Source: Cognatilysobacter bugurensis (GTDB lineage Bacteria > Pseudomonadota > Gammaproteobacteria > Xanthomonadales > Xanthomonadaceae). From it: a stretch of 64,000 nt of DNA. This document shows positions 29,682 through 41,277 of this stretch, piece after piece. The notes below the pieces were generated by a model. It worked only from the letters and a program-made list of their open reading frames with translations. It did not search any database and was not told the origin of the DNA. Each line of letters opens with the position of its first letter. Positions within the stretch are counted from its first letter, which is position 1. Position numbers and translations under genes: made by a program. The stretch spans positions 486,916-550,915 of the forward strand of contig NZ_BMYD01000002.1 of the NCBI RefSeq assembly GCF_014652095.1. The letters are read 5' to 3'.

Positions 29682-31082
29682 TCAAGGCACGATCGGCGCG
29701 ACCGGAATCTCGGGCTCGGCGGTCAGCAGTCGGTTGACCTCGCGCACGTCCTCCACGTCGAGCGTTCCTGCGGCCTGCTCGAGCAGCAGCCGGTTCTGCA
29801 GGAAGCGGTAGCGCGCCTGCGCGTAGGCCTGCTGCGCATTGAACAGCTGCTGCTGGTTGGTCAGCACATCGAGCACCGTGCGCGTGCCGACCTCGAGGCC
29901 GACCTGCGACGCGTCGTACGCACTGCGCGCCGAGAACAGCGCGAGACGGCGGGCCTCGACTTCGCTGATGCCGGCAACGAGTGTCTGGTACGCATTGCGC
30001 GTGTTGCGCACGAGGGCGCGCTTTTGCTGCTCGACCTGCTCTTCGATGATGTCGCGGCGCGCGATGGCTTCTCGCACCTGGGACTGGATCGCGCCACCGG
30101 AGTAGATTGGAACCGAGAGGACAAGCCCGATCTGCCCACCTCGGCCGGTGTTTTCCAGATCGGAAGCAACCGCCTCGATGTTGTTGGTTTGCGTGGTGCT
30201 CGCGTTCGAATCTGAATAACTGGCACTCGCATACAGCGTTGGCCAGTGCGCAGCGCGGGCTGCCGACACAGCCTCCTCCGCTGCGCGCACCTGTAACTGC
30301 AGCGCGAGCAATGACGGGTTCGTCGCCACTGCAGTGGACACCCATTCGTCGACATCCTGCGTGACCGGCAACGTCGGCTGGAAATCCTCCGGCAGCGCCG
30401 CGAGGTTGGTGATGGGCTGACCGGTGATCTCGACCAGCGCCTGGTAGGCGTCCTCGACGGCATTGCGCGCGAGGATCGTGTTCGCGCGCGCAGTGTCGAA
30501 CTGTGCGCGCGCCTCGTGCACGTCGGTGATCGGCGCAAGGCCGACCTCGAGGCGCTTCGAGGCAAAGTCGAACTGCTTCTGCAGTGCACGTTCCGCGGCC
30601 TCTGCTGCCGCAAGAGTCTCGAGCTGCACCAGCACGTTGAAATACCCGGCCGACGTGCGCGTGATCAGAGTGTCGCCCGCCGACTCGAGCAGCAGGTCGC
30701 TTGCCTCGGCCAGAGCGCGTTGACTGCGCAATTGACCAAAGCGGGTGCCGTCAAAAATAGCCTGCTGGACACTCAATTGCGCACGGCGCAGGGTCTGCTC
30801 GCTCGTGGTGTCGCTCGGAGGCGAGACGAATCCGCCCAATGCCTGGGAGCCCTCGTTGTCCGAGCGGCTGCGTACGTAGCTCGCCTCACCCCCGATCTGC
30901 GGCAGCAACTGCGCGCGCGCCTGCGCTGCGCCCTCACGCGTGGCCAGCCGCTGGAACTCCGCTTCGGACAGCTGTGCGTCGCCCTGGCGCGCGAGCTCGT
31001 AGGTCTGGAGCAGGTCGGTCGCGGCCGCGGTGGCGGGCAGCAGGGCAACGGCGAGAGCCAGTACGAGGCGACGGCGGATCAT
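29682..31082 (-). CDS. tolC: TolC-family outer-membrane efflux channel
   Basis: 466 residues from ATG at 31082, chosen because it begins a signal peptide (MIRRRLVLALAVALLPATAAA) and follows an AGGACCTCC ribosome-binding site. Two OEP repeats are visible. DLLQTYELARQGDAQL starts the first and VATNPSLLALQLQVRAAEEAV the second. Each has the VLVQLETLAAAEAAERA-type or NQQQLFNAQQAYAQARYRF-type helices that build the periplasmic tunnel. It forms the exit duct of tripartite pumps. The RND adaptor and permease lie 1.6 kb away in the opposite orientation and are likely partners. Confidence 0.94.
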   Translation of the reverse strand: MIRRRLVLALAVALLPATAAATDLLQTYELARQGDAQLSEAEFQRLATREGAAQARAQLLPQIGGEASYVRSRSDNEGSQALGGFVSPPSDTTSEQTLRRAQLSVQQAIFDGTRFGQLRSQRALAEASDLLLESAGDTLITRTSAGYFNVLVQLETLAAAEAAERALQKQFDFASKRLEVGLAPITDVHEARAQFDTARANTILARNAVEDAYQALVEITGQPITNLAALPEDFQPTLPVTQDVDEWVSTAVATNPSLLALQLQVRAAEEAVSAARAAHWPTLYASASYSDSNASTTQTNNIEAVASDLENTGRGGQIGLVLSVPIYSGGAIQSQVREAIARRDIIEEQVEQQKRALVRNTRNAYQTLVAGISEVEARRLALFSARSAYDASQVGLEVGTRTVLDVLTNQQQLFNAQQAYAQARYRFLQNRLLLEQAAGTLDVEDVREVNRLLTAEPEIPVAPIVP

Positions 31083-31138
31083 GCGGAGGTCCTTGGGATC
31101 GGGGAGGGCGACGCGCCGTCGGGGCCGCGTCGCGGTCG

Positions 31139-31792
31139 TTACAACTGGAACGCGGGCACCGGAGCAGCGCCGGCGAGATAGGGGATGTCGGTTTCGAACA
31201 ACGACTGCGGGCGCGATGCGTTGCCGGCGGTCACGCGCACGGCCTCCATGGCCGGCGAGCGGCCGCGGACGATGAACATGCGGCCGCCGGGCTTGAGCCA
31301 GTTCACGAAGCGCTCGGGGATCTCCGCGACCGCGCCGCTCACGCAGATCGCGTCGAAGCGGCGGTCCGTGGACCACTCGAATGCATCGGCGGTTTCGATC
31401 CGCGCGTTGTGGATGCCGAGCGAGGCAAGCGCGCCGCGTGCACCGGAGGCGAGGTCGGCATGGCGCTCCAGGCTCACGACCTCGCGCGCCAGGCTCGCGA
31501 AGCAGGCCGTGAGGTAGCCGCTGCCCGTGCCGATCTCGAGCACGTCCTCATGCTCGGCCGGGTCGAGTGCCTGCAGCGCACGGCCTTCGAGTACGGGCTT
31601 GAGCATGAACTGGCCATGCGCCAGCGGCACTGCCAGGTCGGCATAGGCGAGCAGGCGGTGGGCGTCGGGCAGGAAGTGCTCGCGCGGCAGCGAACCGATC
31701 ACCTCGAGCACGCGCGGGGAGTTCACGTCCCACGGGCGGACCTGCTGTTCCACCATCAGTTCGCGGGCTTGGGCGTAATCGAGCGTGTTCAT
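31139..31792 (-). CDS. Protein-L-isoaspartate O-methyltransferase-like protein
   Basis: 217 residues of the PCMT family. SAM-binding motif I, VLEIGTGSGY, is at 84-93; it is preceded by the family's LREHFLP-like and AHGQFMLKP segments and followed by a post-motif AICVSGAVAEIP. True Pcm has a Thr/Ser-rich substrate loop (roughly ISAPHM) where this protein has PLAHGQFM, so isoaspartate repair is not assured. Homologues just upstream of tolC are frequent in gammaproteobacteria. It is 57 bp from the tolC-like start and probably co-transcribed. Confidence 0.85.
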   Translation of the reverse strand: MNTLDYAQARELMVEQQVRPWDVNSPRVLEVIGSLPREHFLPDAHRLLAYADLAVPLAHGQFMLKPVLEGRALQALDPAEHEDVLEIGTGSGYLTACFASLAREVVSLERHADLASGARGALASLGIHNARIETADAFEWSTDRRFDAICVSGAVAEIPERFVNWLKPGGRMFIVRGRSPAMEAVRVTAGNASRPQSLFETDIPYLAGAAPVPAFQL

Positions 31793-31904
31793 GGGTGTGA
31801 AAGTCGGCGCGGGAAACCGCGCATTCTAGCGGCAGGGTCGTCGAGCACCGGGCCGGACGAAGCACAGGATCGCGGCGCGCGCGCGTTCATCTGAGTGCCG
31901 GAAG

Positions 31905-32597
31905 TCACCGGGACTGTCGGCGCACAAGCGCGTCGCGGACCGCCGCGGTGCCGTACGCGCGCACGAACAGGTCGACGCTGGCCACGATGTGCGCCTCGAC
32001 ATCGGTATCGCCCGGCGCGCCGCAGCAGCCGAACACCATGCGCGCGTGCGGCTCGCCCTTGAGCAGTGAAAAGAATTGCGAAGCGGCGCGCGGCACGTCG
32101 TCGATGTCGAGGTCGCCGGTGGCGATGCGGCGCCGCAGCAGCGCCGCGAATTCCTCCTGCACGCGGCGCGGGCCGGCGTCCCAGAACATCCGGCTCAACG
32201 GCGTGTTCGCGAGCTGCGGAGTGCACAGCATGCGGTGGCCGGCGATCGCCTCGGGGGCGGTGACCATCGAGTAGAACGCGCGCGCAATCGACAGCAGCCG
32301 CTCGCGGACCGGCACGTCGGGCGTGGACTCGAACAGCGCGCTCGGCAGGCCCTGCTCGCAGTGCGACTTCACCGCCGCGGCGAACAGCGTCTCCTTGTCG
32401 GTGAAGTGGCTGTAGACGGTGAGCTTGGAGACGCCAGCGTCTGCGGCAATCTCATCCATGCTCACGCCGTCGAAGCCGTGCGCCGTGAACATCCGCGTAG
32501 CCGATTCGAGGATCGCAGCGCGCTTGGCCGGGTCTTTCGGGCGTCCGGGGCCGGGCGAGCGCTCGGAAGAAGGCGTCTTTCGGGGCGACATCATCAC
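31905..32597 (-). CDS. TetR-family transcriptional repressor
   Basis: 230 residues. The helix-turn-helix is at about 46-65 (SMDEIAADAGVSKLTVYSHF), preceded by a basic N-terminal arm with PGRPKDPAKRAAIL, an arrangement like AefR/AcrR-type efflux repressors. The C-terminal ligand-binding half is helical and contains two adjacent Cys in VFGCCGAP. It is divergent from the RND adaptor gene across 70 bp and very likely represses it. Three consecutive ATG codons make the exact start uncertain by two residues. Confidence 0.92.
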   Translation of the reverse strand: MMMSPRKTPSSERSPGPGRPKDPAKRAAILESATRMFTAHGFDGVSMDEIAADAGVSKLTVYSHFTDKETLFAAAVKSHCEQGLPSALFESTPDVPVRERLLSIARAFYSMVTAPEAIAGHRMLCTPQLANTPLSRMFWDAGPRRVQEEFAALLRRRIATGDLDIDDVPRAASQFFSLLKGEPHARMVFGCCGAPGDTDVEAHIVASVDLFVRAYGTAAVRDALVRRQSR

Positions 32598-32667
32598 TTA
32601 ATACTAGACCAGCCGGTTCGATATTTATACAGTACCCGCCGGTCCATTAATTCAACTTGAGGTTGCC
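32598..32667. promoter_or_regulatory. Shared tetR / RND-adaptor promoter-operator region
   Basis: The 70-bp divergent region has a distinctly AT-rich core (GATATTTATACAGTA at 32620-32634) suited to -10 elements on both strands. TTAAT / ATTAA arms at 32598-32602 and 32646-32650 flank imperfectly matched GC blocks. This is the expected place for the TetR operator, but I cannot define the exact site. Confidence 0.5.
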
Positions 32668-33777
32668 ATGCGTCGTTGCGTCCAAGGAGCGGTCGTCGCG
32701 CTTGCCACCGTGTTGCTCGCCGGCTGCGGTGGCGAGCCGGCCGCCACGCCGGGCGCGCGGCCTGTGCTCGTCGAGCGCCCTGGTTCGGCGACCGCCGGCG
32801 GCGCGGCGTATGCCGGTGAGATCCGCGCGCGCGAGGAAGCGGCGCTCGCGTTCCGGGTCGGCGGCAAGCTCGTCGAGCGCAAGGCCGACGTCGGCGACCG
32901 CGTGCGCGAAGGGCAGGTGCTTGCATCGCTCGACGCCGGCGACCTGCAGGCGCAGGCCCGCGCCGCGGAGGCGCAGCTCGCCGCCGCGCAGGCGCAGTAC
33001 GACCGCGCGCGCGCCGACCGGGCGCGGTTCGCTGCGTTGGGCGAAGACCAGCTGGTGAGCCGCTCGGCCGTCGACGCGCAGAACGCAGCGGCGAGCGCGG
33101 CGCGCGGGCAGCTCGGTGCCGCGCGGGCGAACGTCGAAGTCGCGCGCAACCAGCGCGGCTACACGCAGCTGCGCGCGCCGGAGGACGGCGTCATCGCAGC
33201 GCGCTTCGTCGAAGCCGGGCAGGTCGTTGCGGCCGGGCAGCCGGTCTACACCCTGGCGGCCGACGGCGGGCGCGAGGTGGCGTTCGCCGTCGGCGAAGGC
33301 GCGGTACGGGCAATCGCGCCTGGGACGCCGGTGGAGGTCGAGCTGTGGTCGCAGTCGGGCAAGCGCTTCCCGGGCCGCGTGCGCGAAGTGGCGCCGGCCG
33401 CCGACCCGGCCACGCGTACGTTTGCGGTGCGCGCGTCGCTGGATGCCCCGGCGGGCGCCGTCGAGCTCGGCCAGAGCGCGCGCGTGCACGTCGCGTCAGG
33501 CGGCGACGCACCAAGAATTTCCGTGCCGCTGGCGGCCGTGCAGCGCGCGAACGGCGGCACTGCGGTGTACGTCGTCGACACGAAGACCTCGCGCCTGCGC
33601 CTGCAACCGGTGCAGCTCGGCGCGTTTGGCGACGAACGCGTGCCGGTGCTCCGCGGGCTCGCGCCCGACGCGTGGGTCGTCGCCGCGGGCGGCCACCTGC
33701 TGCAGCCGGGCCAGACCGTTCGCCCGGTCGATCGCGACAACCGTCCGTTGACCGCCGCCGCGGTGGCCGCTGACTGA
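32668..33777 (+). CDS. RND efflux periplasmic adaptor (membrane-fusion) lipoprotein
   Basis: 369 residues. A lipoprotein signal with lipobox LAGC puts the mature Cys near residue 21. Typical adaptor order follows: barrel-sandwich half (VGGKLVERKADVGDRVREGQ), an alpha-hairpin (AAEAQLAAAQAQYDRARAD), the second sandwich half (YTQLRAPEDGVIAARFVEAG), a beta-barrel and a membrane-proximal domain. It bridges the RND permease to a TolC duct. It is followed by the permease 66 bp later and preceded by the divergent TetR gene. Confidence 0.94.
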   Translation: MRRCVQGAVVALATVLLAGCGGEPAATPGARPVLVERPGSATAGGAAYAGEIRAREEAALAFRVGGKLVERKADVGDRVREGQVLASLDAGDLQAQARAAEAQLAAAQAQYDRARADRARFAALGEDQLVSRSAVDAQNAAASAARGQLGAARANVEVARNQRGYTQLRAPEDGVIAARFVEAGQVVAAGQPVYTLAADGGREVAFAVGEGAVRAIAPGTPVEVELWSQSGKRFPGRVREVAPAADPATRTFAVRASLDAPAGAVELGQSARVHVASGGDAPRISVPLAAVQRANGGTAVYVVDTKTSRLRLQPVQLGAFGDERVPVLRGLAPDAWVVAAGGHLLQPGQTVRPVDRDNRPLTAAAVAAD

Positions 33778-33843
33778 CCGCGCCGGTCCCACCCGCCCCC
33801 CCCTGCGTCGCGCAAGCGTCGCCTTCTGCCCGAGCACGCCCCG

Positions 33844-36800
33844 ATGCGTTTCAACCTGTCCGAATGGGCGCTGCGCCATCGCAGCCTCGTCGTCTACGCG
33901 ATGCTCGTGCTCGCGATTGCAGGCGCGTTCTCGTACCTGCGCCTCGGGCGCAGCGAGGACCCGGCGTTTACGTTCAAGGTCATGGTCGTGCGCACGCTGT
34001 GGCCCGGCGCGACCGCCGACGAGGTGGCCGAGCAGGTCACCGAGCGCATCGAGCGCAAGCTCATGGAAACCGGCCAGTACGAGTACATCCGGTCGTACTC
34101 GCGCGCGGGCGAGTCGCAGGTGATCTTCGTCGCCAAGGATTCGCTGCGCAGCAAGGACATTCCGCCCCTCTGGTACCAGGTGCGCAAGAAGGTCAGCGAC
34201 GTGCGGCCGCTGCTGCCGCGCGAGATCGTCGGGCCGTTCTTCAACGACGAGTTCGGCGACACGTTCGGCAACATCTACGCGATCACGGGCAAGGGCTTCG
34301 ACTACGCGGTGCTCAAGGACTACGCCGAGCGCGTGCAGCTTGCGCTGCTCGAGGTGCCCGACGTCGGCAAGGTCGACTTGATCGGCGTGCAGGACGAGAA
34401 GGTCTGGATCGAGCTCAGCAACACGAAGCTCGCCACGCTCGGCATCCCGGTCGCGGCCGTGCAACAGGCGCTCGCCGAGCAGAACGCCGTCGCGCCGGCA
34501 GGCTTCGTCGAAACGCCGAGCAGCCGCGTCGCGCTGCGTGTGGGTGGGCGGTTCGAATCGGTCGAGGAGATCCGCGAATTTCCGGTGCGCGTCGGCGACC
34601 GCACGTTCCGGCTCGGCGACATCGCGACGGTGACGCGCGGCTTCGCCGATCCGCCCGCACCGCGCATGCGCTTCATGGGCGAGAACGCGATCGGACTCGG
34701 CGTCTCAATGAAGGAAGGGGGCGACATCCTGCGCCTGGGCAAGCGGCTCGAGCAGGAATTCGCGACGCTGCAGGACACGCTGCCGGCGGGCATGGAGCTG
34801 CGAAAGGTCTCCGACCAGCCCGCAGCAGTGGAAGAGTCGGTGGGCGAGTTCGTCCGCGTGCTCGCTGAAGCGGTTGCGATCGTGCTGCTCGTGAGCTTCT
34901 TCTCGCTCGGTTGGCGCACTGGCCTCGTTGTCGCGCTGTCGATCCCGCTTGTGCTCGCGATGACGTTCGCAGTGATGGACTTCTTCGGCGTCGGCCTGCA
35001 CAAGATCTCGCTCGGCGCGCTCGTGCTCGCGCTCGGCCTGCTCGTCGACGACGCGATCATCGCGGTCGAAATGATGGCGATCAAAATGGAGCAGGGCTTC
35101 AGCCGCCTGAAGGCCGCGGCGTTCGCGTGGGAGTCGACCGCGTTCCCGATGCTCACCGGCACGCTGATCACCGCTGCGGGGTTCCTGCCGATCGCGACCG
35201 CGCAATCGAGCACGGGCGAGTACACGCGCTCGCTGTTCCAGGTCGTCACGATCGCACTCGTGGTGTCGTGGATCGCGGCGGTCGTGTTCATTCCGTATCT
35301 CGGCGACAAGCTGCTGCCCGACCACGGCCACGCGGCAAAGCTCAAACCCGGCTCGTTCGCCGCGCGCTGGCATGCGCGCCGCGAGGCGTGGGCGCGGCGC
35401 TTCCCGAAGTACGCGGACTTCATTGCGCCGCCGCCGCACGACGGGCGCGATCACGATCCGTACGACACCGGCTTCTACCGCCGTCTGCGTGGCTGGCTCA
35501 TGTGGTGCGTGCGCCGCCGCAAGACCGTCATCGCGATCACCGCGGGCGCGTTCGTCGCGTCGGTGCTGCTGTTCCGCTTCGTGCCGCAGCAGTTCTTCCC
35601 GGATTCAGTGCGCCCCGAGCTCATGGTCGACATGGAGCTCGCCGAAGGCAGCTCGCTGCGCGCGACGCAGGCACAGGCCGAGCGGCTCGAGGCGGTGCTG
35701 CGCACGCGCAAGGACCTCACAAATTTCGTGGCCTACGTCGGCACCGGCTCGCCGCGCTTCTACCTGCCGCTCGACCAGCAGTTGCCGGCCGCGAACTTCG
35801 CGCAGTTCGTGCTGCTGCCCGAGAGCGTCGAGGCACGCGAGGATCTGCGTCGTTGGATCATCGAAGAAGTTGCGCCGCGCTTTCCCGAACTGCAGATGCG
35901 CGTGACGCGTTTGGAGAACGGTCCACCGGTCGGGTATCCGGTGCAGTTCCGCGTCTCGGGCGAGCACATCGACCGCGTGCGCGAGATCGCGCATAAGGTG
36001 CGCACGAAGGTCGCGGAGAACCCGCACGTCGCGAACGTGAATCTCGACTGGGACGAGCCGGGCAAGGTCGTGCGTTTGCAGGTCGACCAGGACCGCGCAC
36101 GCGCGCTCGGCGTGAGTTCGGCGCAACTCTCGCAGTTCCTCGCAGGCAGCGTCAGCGGCGCGCCGGTCGCGACGTACCGCGAAGGCGACGAACTCGTCGA
36201 AGTCCTGCTGCGCGGCGATGAGGTCGCGCGCAACGGGCTCGACACGCTCGGCAGCCTGTCGGTGCCGACCGCGAACGGCGGCCGCGTGCCGCTGTCGCAG
36301 ATCGCGCGGCTCGAGTACGGCTTCGAGGACGGCATCGTGTGGCACCGCGATGCAAAGCCCACGATTATCGTGCGCGCCGACATTTACGACGGCACGCAGC
36401 CGGCGAGCGTGAGCGCGCAGATCTCGCCGACGCTCGATGCGATCCGGGACACGTTGCCGCACGGCTATTCGGTCGAAGTCGGCGGCAGCGTCGAGGACTC
36501 CGCGCGCGGGCAGAGCTCGATCGCAGCCGGCATGCCGCTGTTCCTGCTCGTCGTGTTCACGCTGCTGATGCTGCAGCTGCGCAGCTTCTCGCGCAGCTTC
36601 ATGGTGCTGCTCACCGCGCCGCTGGGCCTGATCGGCGTGACGCTGTTCCTGCTCGTGTTCCGCGTGCCGTTCGGGTTCGTCGCGATGCTCGGCACGATTG
36701 CGCTCGCCGGCATGATCATGCGCAACAGCGTGATCCTCGTGGACCAGATCGAGCACGACCGCATGGCCGGCGCGGCGACGTGGCAGGCAATCGTCGAGGC

Positions 36801-37002
36801 GACGGTGCGCCGGTTCCGGCCGATCGTGCTGACCGCGCTCGCTGCAATCCTCGCGATGATCCCGCTCTCGCGCAGCGCGTTCTTCGGGCCGATGGCGGTG
36901 TCGATCATGGGCGGCCTGCTCGTGGCCACCGTGCTCACGCTGTTCTTCCTGCCCGCGCTGTACGCGGCGTGGTTCCGCGTGCGGATGCCGTCGAACACCT
37001 GA
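33844..37002 (+). CDS. RND efflux permease (AcrB/TriC-like)
   Basis: 1052 residues with the duplicated six-helix plus large periplasmic-loop layout of RND pumps. TM1 is at about 12-32. The proton-relay acidic pair is Asp402-Asp403 in LGLLVDDAIIAVE. The position of AcrB Lys940 is occupied by Arg960 in GMIMRNSVILVDQ. It exports drugs or other hydrophobic compounds using proton influx. An Arg at the relay position occurs in a subset of RND permeases, so this is likely a subfamily trait. It forms an operon with the upstream adaptor. The substrate is unknown. Confidence 0.94.
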   Translation: MRFNLSEWALRHRSLVVYAMLVLAIAGAFSYLRLGRSEDPAFTFKVMVVRTLWPGATADEVAEQVTERIERKLMETGQYEYIRSYSRAGESQVIFVAKDSLRSKDIPPLWYQVRKKVSDVRPLLPREIVGPFFNDEFGDTFGNIYAITGKGFDYAVLKDYAERVQLALLEVPDVGKVDLIGVQDEKVWIELSNTKLATLGIPVAAVQQALAEQNAVAPAGFVETPSSRVALRVGGRFESVEEIREFPVRVGDRTFRLGDIATVTRGFADPPAPRMRFMGENAIGLGVSMKEGGDILRLGKRLEQEFATLQDTLPAGMELRKVSDQPAAVEESVGEFVRVLAEAVAIVLLVSFFSLGWRTGLVVALSIPLVLAMTFAVMDFFGVGLHKISLGALVLALGLLVDDAIIAVEMMAIKMEQGFSRLKAAAFAWESTAFPMLTGTLITAAGFLPIATAQSSTGEYTRSLFQVVTIALVVSWIAAVVFIPYLGDKLLPDHGHAAKLKPGSFAARWHARREAWARRFPKYADFIAPPPHDGRDHDPYDTGFYRRLRGWLMWCVRRRKTVIAITAGAFVASVLLFRFVPQQFFPDSVRPELMVDMELAEGSSLRATQAQAERLEAVLRTRKDLTNFVAYVGTGSPRFYLPLDQQLPAANFAQFVLLPESVEAREDLRRWIIEEVAPRFPELQMRVTRLENGPPVGYPVQFRVSGEHIDRVREIAHKVRTKVAENPHVANVNLDWDEPGKVVRLQVDQDRARALGVSSAQLSQFLAGSVSGAPVATYREGDELVEVLLRGDEVARNGLDTLGSLSVPTANGGRVPLSQIARLEYGFEDGIVWHRDAKPTIIVRADIYDGTQPASVSAQISPTLDAIRDTLPHGYSVEVGGSVEDSARGQSSIAAGMPLFLLVVFTLLMLQLRSFSRSFMVLLTAPLGLIGVTLFLLVFRVPFGFVAMLGTIALAGMIMRNSVILVDQIEHDRMAGAATWQAIVEATVRRFRPIVLTALAAILAMIPLSRSAFFGPMAVSIMGGLLVATVLTLFFLPALYAAWFRVRMPSNT

Positions 37003-37097
37003 CCGCCGCACGCGCCGGCTGCGGGTCGGCGCGTCGCGTTTGAACGACGGGTGCGGCAGGCCCGGGCTCGGTCGCGCGTCTGTTCAGTCGTTCCGAC

Positions 37098-37709
37098 TCA
37101 GTCGCTCGCGCCCCACGGCGCGGGCGGCGGGGCAACGGGGCGGGTGAGGTCGAACTCGACGCGGAACAGCCGCTGCGGGCGCGCCAACTCGTAGACGAAC
37201 GTGCGGCCCGGCTCGACCTCGAGTGCCCACACGTTCGTGTTCGATACCGTGCGGCCTTCGCGCGTGAACGTCGCGCGCGATTCCGCGTCGACCGGGAATG
37301 CCTGGCGCGATGCGGTGCCCACCGACGCGGTGTCGCCGCCGTACTGCGTCAGCGCATCCTCGCTGCCGTCCTCGTGTCGATGATCGTGCTTGAGGCGCAG
37401 GCCATTGGGCGTGCGCGTGAGCACCCAGGTGCGCGAGCGGTCGCCGCCCACGTGGAACGGGATGCGGATCTCGCGCTGGCTGCACTCGCGCACGTGCATC
37501 ACCAGCGGTCCTTCGGCGAACGGGTCCGGACCCGTGGGCGCCGGCGAATCGGTCGCGACGCGGCCTTCGAACGCCTGCCCGCACAGCGCGGAAACGCGAT
37601 CGAAGAATGCGTCCTGTGGATCGGTGGATGCGGGTGTCGATGGTGCCGTGGCGCAGCCGGTCAAACCGGCCAGTGCGAGAAAGAGGGTGCTCAGCGTTCG
37701 GGTCGTCAT
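37098..37709 (-). CDS. Predicted lipoprotein of unknown function
   Basis: 203 residues with a lipoprotein signal (lipobox LTGC, Cys near residue 19). The mature part has one paired segment SALCGQAFEGRV, a His-rich stretch HDHRHEDGS near residue 108, and a run of beta-forming segments ending YELARPQRLFRVEFDL. I do not recognise a functional family, though secreted proteins of this shape are common in Lysobacterales. It is convergent with the RND permease gene (96-bp gap). Confidence 0.75.
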   Translation of the reverse strand: MTTRTLSTLFLALAGLTGCATAPSTPASTDPQDAFFDRVSALCGQAFEGRVATDSPAPTGPDPFAEGPLVMHVRECSQREIRIPFHVGGDRSRTWVLTRTPNGLRLKHDHRHEDGSEDALTQYGGDTASVGTASRQAFPVDAESRATFTREGRTVSNTNVWALEVEPGRTFVYELARPQRLFRVEFDLTRPVAPPPAPWGASD

Positions 37710-37773
37710 GCCACCACGCTAGCCGATGCGCGGCGTCGTGCCCACTTCGTCTGTGTGCAACGCATTGACGGGC

Positions 37774-38721
37774 TCAAACCAACTCCGCCTTAGGACCCGC
37801 CACCGGCGAGACCCACGCGCGCGAGTCGAAGCCCGCTCTCGCGAAACCGGCCTGCATCGCCGGCGCGGCGTCGTCGGCGGCCTCGCGGGAGGTGAACCAC
37901 GCGAACACGCTCGGCCCCGCGCCCGACAGGCTGGCACCGATCGCGTCGTGCTCCATCGCGGCGGCCTGGACCCGCGTGAAGCCCGGAATCAGCGACGCGC
38001 GCCGCGGCTCGACAAGCACGTCCTGCAGCCCGTCGCGAATCAGGTCGACATCGCCGCGCTCAAGCCCGGTCACGAACAGCGCCAGATGCGCGCCGTGGCG
38101 CACGACCGTCGACAGCGGATACGGATCAGTGAGCACTTCGCGCGCGCGCTTCGTCTCGAGCACCTGATCGGGGTGCACGACGACGCAATGCAGCCAGTCG
38201 GGCACAGGCAGCGGCACAAGACGCGTGAGCGTGGCGAGCGTGATGCCGCCGAGCAGCATCGGGCCGACGTTGTCGCCCTGCCGGCTCTGGCTCGACGCGG
38301 ACTCGCCTTCGATTGCATACGGATACAGCCCGACGCGTGAGAGCGGCCGATCGAGCAGCGCGTTCGCCGCGACCAGCGCCGCGACGCACGATGCCGCGGA
38401 GCCGCCGAGGCCGGCACCGATCGGAATGCCCTTGTCGAGTTCGATCTCGAAGCCGTGCGTGAGATCGAGCCCCGCATGCAGCGCGCGCACCGCGAGGCCC
38501 GCCGTGTTGCGCTCGAGGTCGAACGGAATGCGCTCGACGTTCGGCCCGTCGCCGCGCACCGCGACCACGCGCACTTCGCAGGCGTCGATGCGACGCACGG
38601 TCGCGCTGTCGCGTGGGCCGTCGATCGTGTGACCGAGCAGGTCGAAGCCGACGCCGATGTTGCCGACGCCAGCGGGGGCCGTGGCGGTGGCGGTCAGGGC
38701 GGGCGGGACAGGGTTGGTCAT
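37774..38721 (-). CDS. thrB: Homoserine kinase (GHMP type)
   Basis: 315 residues from ATG at 38721, where the conserved N-terminus (ATATAPAGVGNIGVGFDLLG) begins; E. coli ThrB is 310. The ATP loop PIGAGLGGSAA is at residues 100-110, and a late GASLSGAGPSVFAW matches GHMP motif 3. It phosphorylates homoserine on the route to threonine. thrA and thrC, its usual operon partners, are not in the window. It is divergent from thiC, with the TPP riboswitch in between on the other strand. Confidence 0.94.
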   Translation of the reverse strand: MTNPVPPALTATATAPAGVGNIGVGFDLLGHTIDGPRDSATVRRIDACEVRVVAVRGDGPNVERIPFDLERNTAGLAVRALHAGLDLTHGFEIELDKGIPIGAGLGGSAASCVAALVAANALLDRPLSRVGLYPYAIEGESASSQSRQGDNVGPMLLGGITLATLTRLVPLPVPDWLHCVVVHPDQVLETKRAREVLTDPYPLSTVVRHGAHLALFVTGLERGDVDLIRDGLQDVLVEPRRASLIPGFTRVQAAAMEHDAIGASLSGAGPSVFAWFTSREAADDAAPAMQAGFARAGFDSRAWVSPVAGPKAELV

Positions 38722-38848
38722 CAGGGGCGCATCCGCGAGGTCCGCACGGGAGGCGCGGCGGCCGCGGATTATCCGGCTAATTAATGAGGCGCCGCTTGGA
38801 TCCGTGGCGGCGCTGGCTGCACCGGCCGCGCCGTGGTCAAATGCCCGC

Positions 38849-38928
38849 CGAAGCGGGGGTACCGGCCTGGCCGGTTGAGACAGTCCCTTGGAACCTGATG
38901 CGGTTGAGACCGCCGTAGGGAAGCTTCG
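38849..38928 (+). ncRNA. TPP riboswitch (THI element)
   Basis: All hallmarks are present in order: a closing P1 stem CGAAGC / GCTTCG, the GGGGGTACC start of P2, the GGTTGAGA loop (usually CTGAGA), CCCTTGGAACCTGAT, and GACCGCCGTAGGGAAGC, which is the near-invariant 3' core of the thiamin pyrophosphate aptamer. It lies 128 bp upstream of thiC. TPP binding is expected to shut off thiC. Confidence 0.97.
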
Positions 38929-38990
38929 CCGGTGCGCGTGAGCGTGTCCGTGCGCCGCCGCTCGCGATGCGTTGCCCGCGCCGTCCTTGA

Positions 38991-40952
<1,962 letters not shown>

Positions 40953-41277
40953 GCACGGTCGGGTGGGCATGAGGCGCGTCCTGTGCGGCGCGCCCGTGCT
41001 TCACGGCGTTGCGTGGCGTTGCACGCCCGTCGGCAGGTGACGCACCGGCCTTTCGTCGGTGGCGGGACCCGGACCGCGGCGTCCGAGGTGTAAGAGGCTC
41101 GACCCGTGACGCCCGACGGCGGCACGGGCATCGCCGTGCCGATCGGCCGGCACGCGCCGCCGTTCATCGGCTGGCCTTAAACTGCACGTCGGGGCGGATC
41201 GCCGGGCCGCCCGGGGGAACGCGCGCGGGGTTGCGCCGTTCGGCACCGCCCGGCGCCGTCACCCAGATCCGGGGTCC
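40953..41277 (+). other. Intergenic region between thiC and the CadC-like regulator
   Basis: No convincing gene. It holds a repeated octamer GGCGTTGC (near 41008 and 41018) and a perfect 7-bp hairpin GGCACGG-GCATCG-CCGTGCC at 41121-41140 that lacks a T tract. Promoter elements for the downstream regulator must lie here, but I cannot point to them. Confidence 0.5.
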
